Of a stretch of DNA of 64,000 nt, positions 62,980 through 64,000 are shown in pieces (positions within the stretch are counted from its first letter, which is position 1; the number at the start of each line of letters is the position of its first letter). The translations under genes were made by a program, and so were the position numbers. This stretch comes from Chondrilla cf. caribensis (lineage: Eukaryota > Porifera > Demospongiae > Chondrillida > Chondrillidae), in the NCBI GenBank assembly GCA_964020155.1, contig OZ026557.1, positions 2,862,501 through 2,926,500 of the forward strand. Reading direction: 5' to 3'. The notes under the pieces were generated by a model. It did not search any database, had not been told where the DNA came from, and saw only the letters and a program-made list of their open reading frames with translations.

Positions 62980-64000
62980 CTAAGAGGATGATAAAGTTTT
63001 AAAACCAATAAGACCAATTGATCTTCCACAGCTGATCATGGGGAGAGTGGTGTGCCTTCTCTTTGCAAGGTACCCAGTCAGGAGTGATCCTTCAAAACCC
63101 TTCTTCATGTCTCTGTTTGTTTTCATCCATTTAGTTACTCAAGTATTCACTTTTAGTTGACTCTTGATAATTGTATGTGCATGTCAGTAGCTGGACCACA
63201 GCAGCTGTGAGTTATACTACACACTGCAGACGTCTATTCTAGAGATGAACAATACTATTGTATTCACTACATCACTGGGCCATGAGGACCACATTGGGCT
63301 TTCAGGCGTCTCCCCAGGAGCGACCTCAATACATACCCACATTAGATAGACGTTCAGGAACATGCATGATAATATTGTCAGTCAACATTTGCCATGCATG
63401 GATGTCATAAATCACCAGGGCCGCTTAAAGGGCATAGAGTATGAGGCCAAGGGCCTCCAGTGCATAGAATACAGCTCAAGAGTTAATTGAATGCAGGGCC
63501 ATAGTACATAGGTCCAAGGGTAATAAGTTAAGTACATCAGAGTGTACAGTTTAAGAGGTCAGAGGTTATTATGGACTGTTTGATTACAGGTATCAGATCT
63601 GGGATGGTATTCATGCAGGTTAGGGAGGGCTCATACCAACCTTAAAACAGAGCAGGGGTCCCTTTGCATGTAGGTATCCCTGGCATCCTCGGTGAGTGAC
63701 CATAATAATATTATAGTAACACATACACAGTGCATTGCGATGAGTGGGAGGCAAGGATATCAATGGCAAGGAAAGTGAGGAATAAAGGGTGATATTGTAG
63801 AGAGATCTAACTGTATAGTAGTGTATGGGAGCACTACCAATGGTTATGTTGTAAAGAAAGGCGAAACTGCATGTAGTGATTTGAACAGTAGTGTTTATCA
63901 ACTACTGTATGTATTCACACAAACAGCTTCTGAATGTTTACTTCTGAGTATTATGTTCAACTCGGAACATAGGAATGTAGCACATACTAGGTATGTACTA
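62980..64000. other. Probable intron of the SH3-ROC-COR gene
   Basis: No SH3-like exon or start codon context on the minus strand was found. The segment at 63920-63992 repeats an intron segment between cassettes, so this kilobase is most likely intronic. Confidence 0.45.

Overview
The window looks like nuclear DNA of an early-branching animal, most likely a marine sponge. This is an inference from AT-rich DNA, spliceosomal introns with GT-AG ends, short intergenic gaps, a full animal NuRD-type Mi-2/CHD4 helicase, a metabotropic-glutamate-like class C receptor, a very divergent Frizzled-like receptor and a gene joining many SH3 domains to a ROC-COR GTPase. No rRNA or tRNA gene, CRISPR array or prokaryotic operon was recognised.

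Layout. 1-4200: repeats and a decayed DIRS-like gag plus tyrosine-recombinase relic between two direct repeats. 4406-10296 (-): LRPAP1 (RAP), 3' end not found, with a truncated LINE in intron 1. 10407-15889 (+): PSMC1/Rpt2, complete in 12 coding exons, 110 bp from LRPAP1 ATG to ATG. 16.2-22.1 kb: a 9-bp minisatellite, then a 5.4-kb minisatellite block bounded by inverted repeats, holding an apparently exact 2005-bp tandem duplication and two copies of a TA/CAGTGG MITE. 22621-26247 (+): Frizzled-like seven-pass receptor. 27134-47528 (-): Mi-2/CHD4, reconstructed in 44 phase-consistent coding segments (1642 aa), with introns full of MITEs, hairpins and ACGTAYGTA palindromes. 48110-52268 (-): mGluR-like receptor (1050 aa, 4 exons). 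52371-56889 (+): UQCC1 (342 aa, 6 exons), starting 102 bp from the receptor ATG. 56969-beyond 62979 (-): SH3x10-ROC-COR gene, 5' end probably outside the window.

The genes do not form one pathway. They are housekeeping functions (proteasome ATPase, chromatin remodeller, complex III assembly, ER chaperone of LDL-receptor-family proteins) mixed with receptors and a signalling GTPase. Two gene pairs are head to head with about 100 bp between start codons, so shared bidirectional promoters are likely. The most unusual object is the SH3-array/ROC-COR gene: every SH3 is one symmetric phase 1-1 exon, and a four-SH3 cassette has been tandemly copied. Exon coordinates were worked out by hand from splice sites, frame continuity and remembered family motifs, with no RNA or database support.
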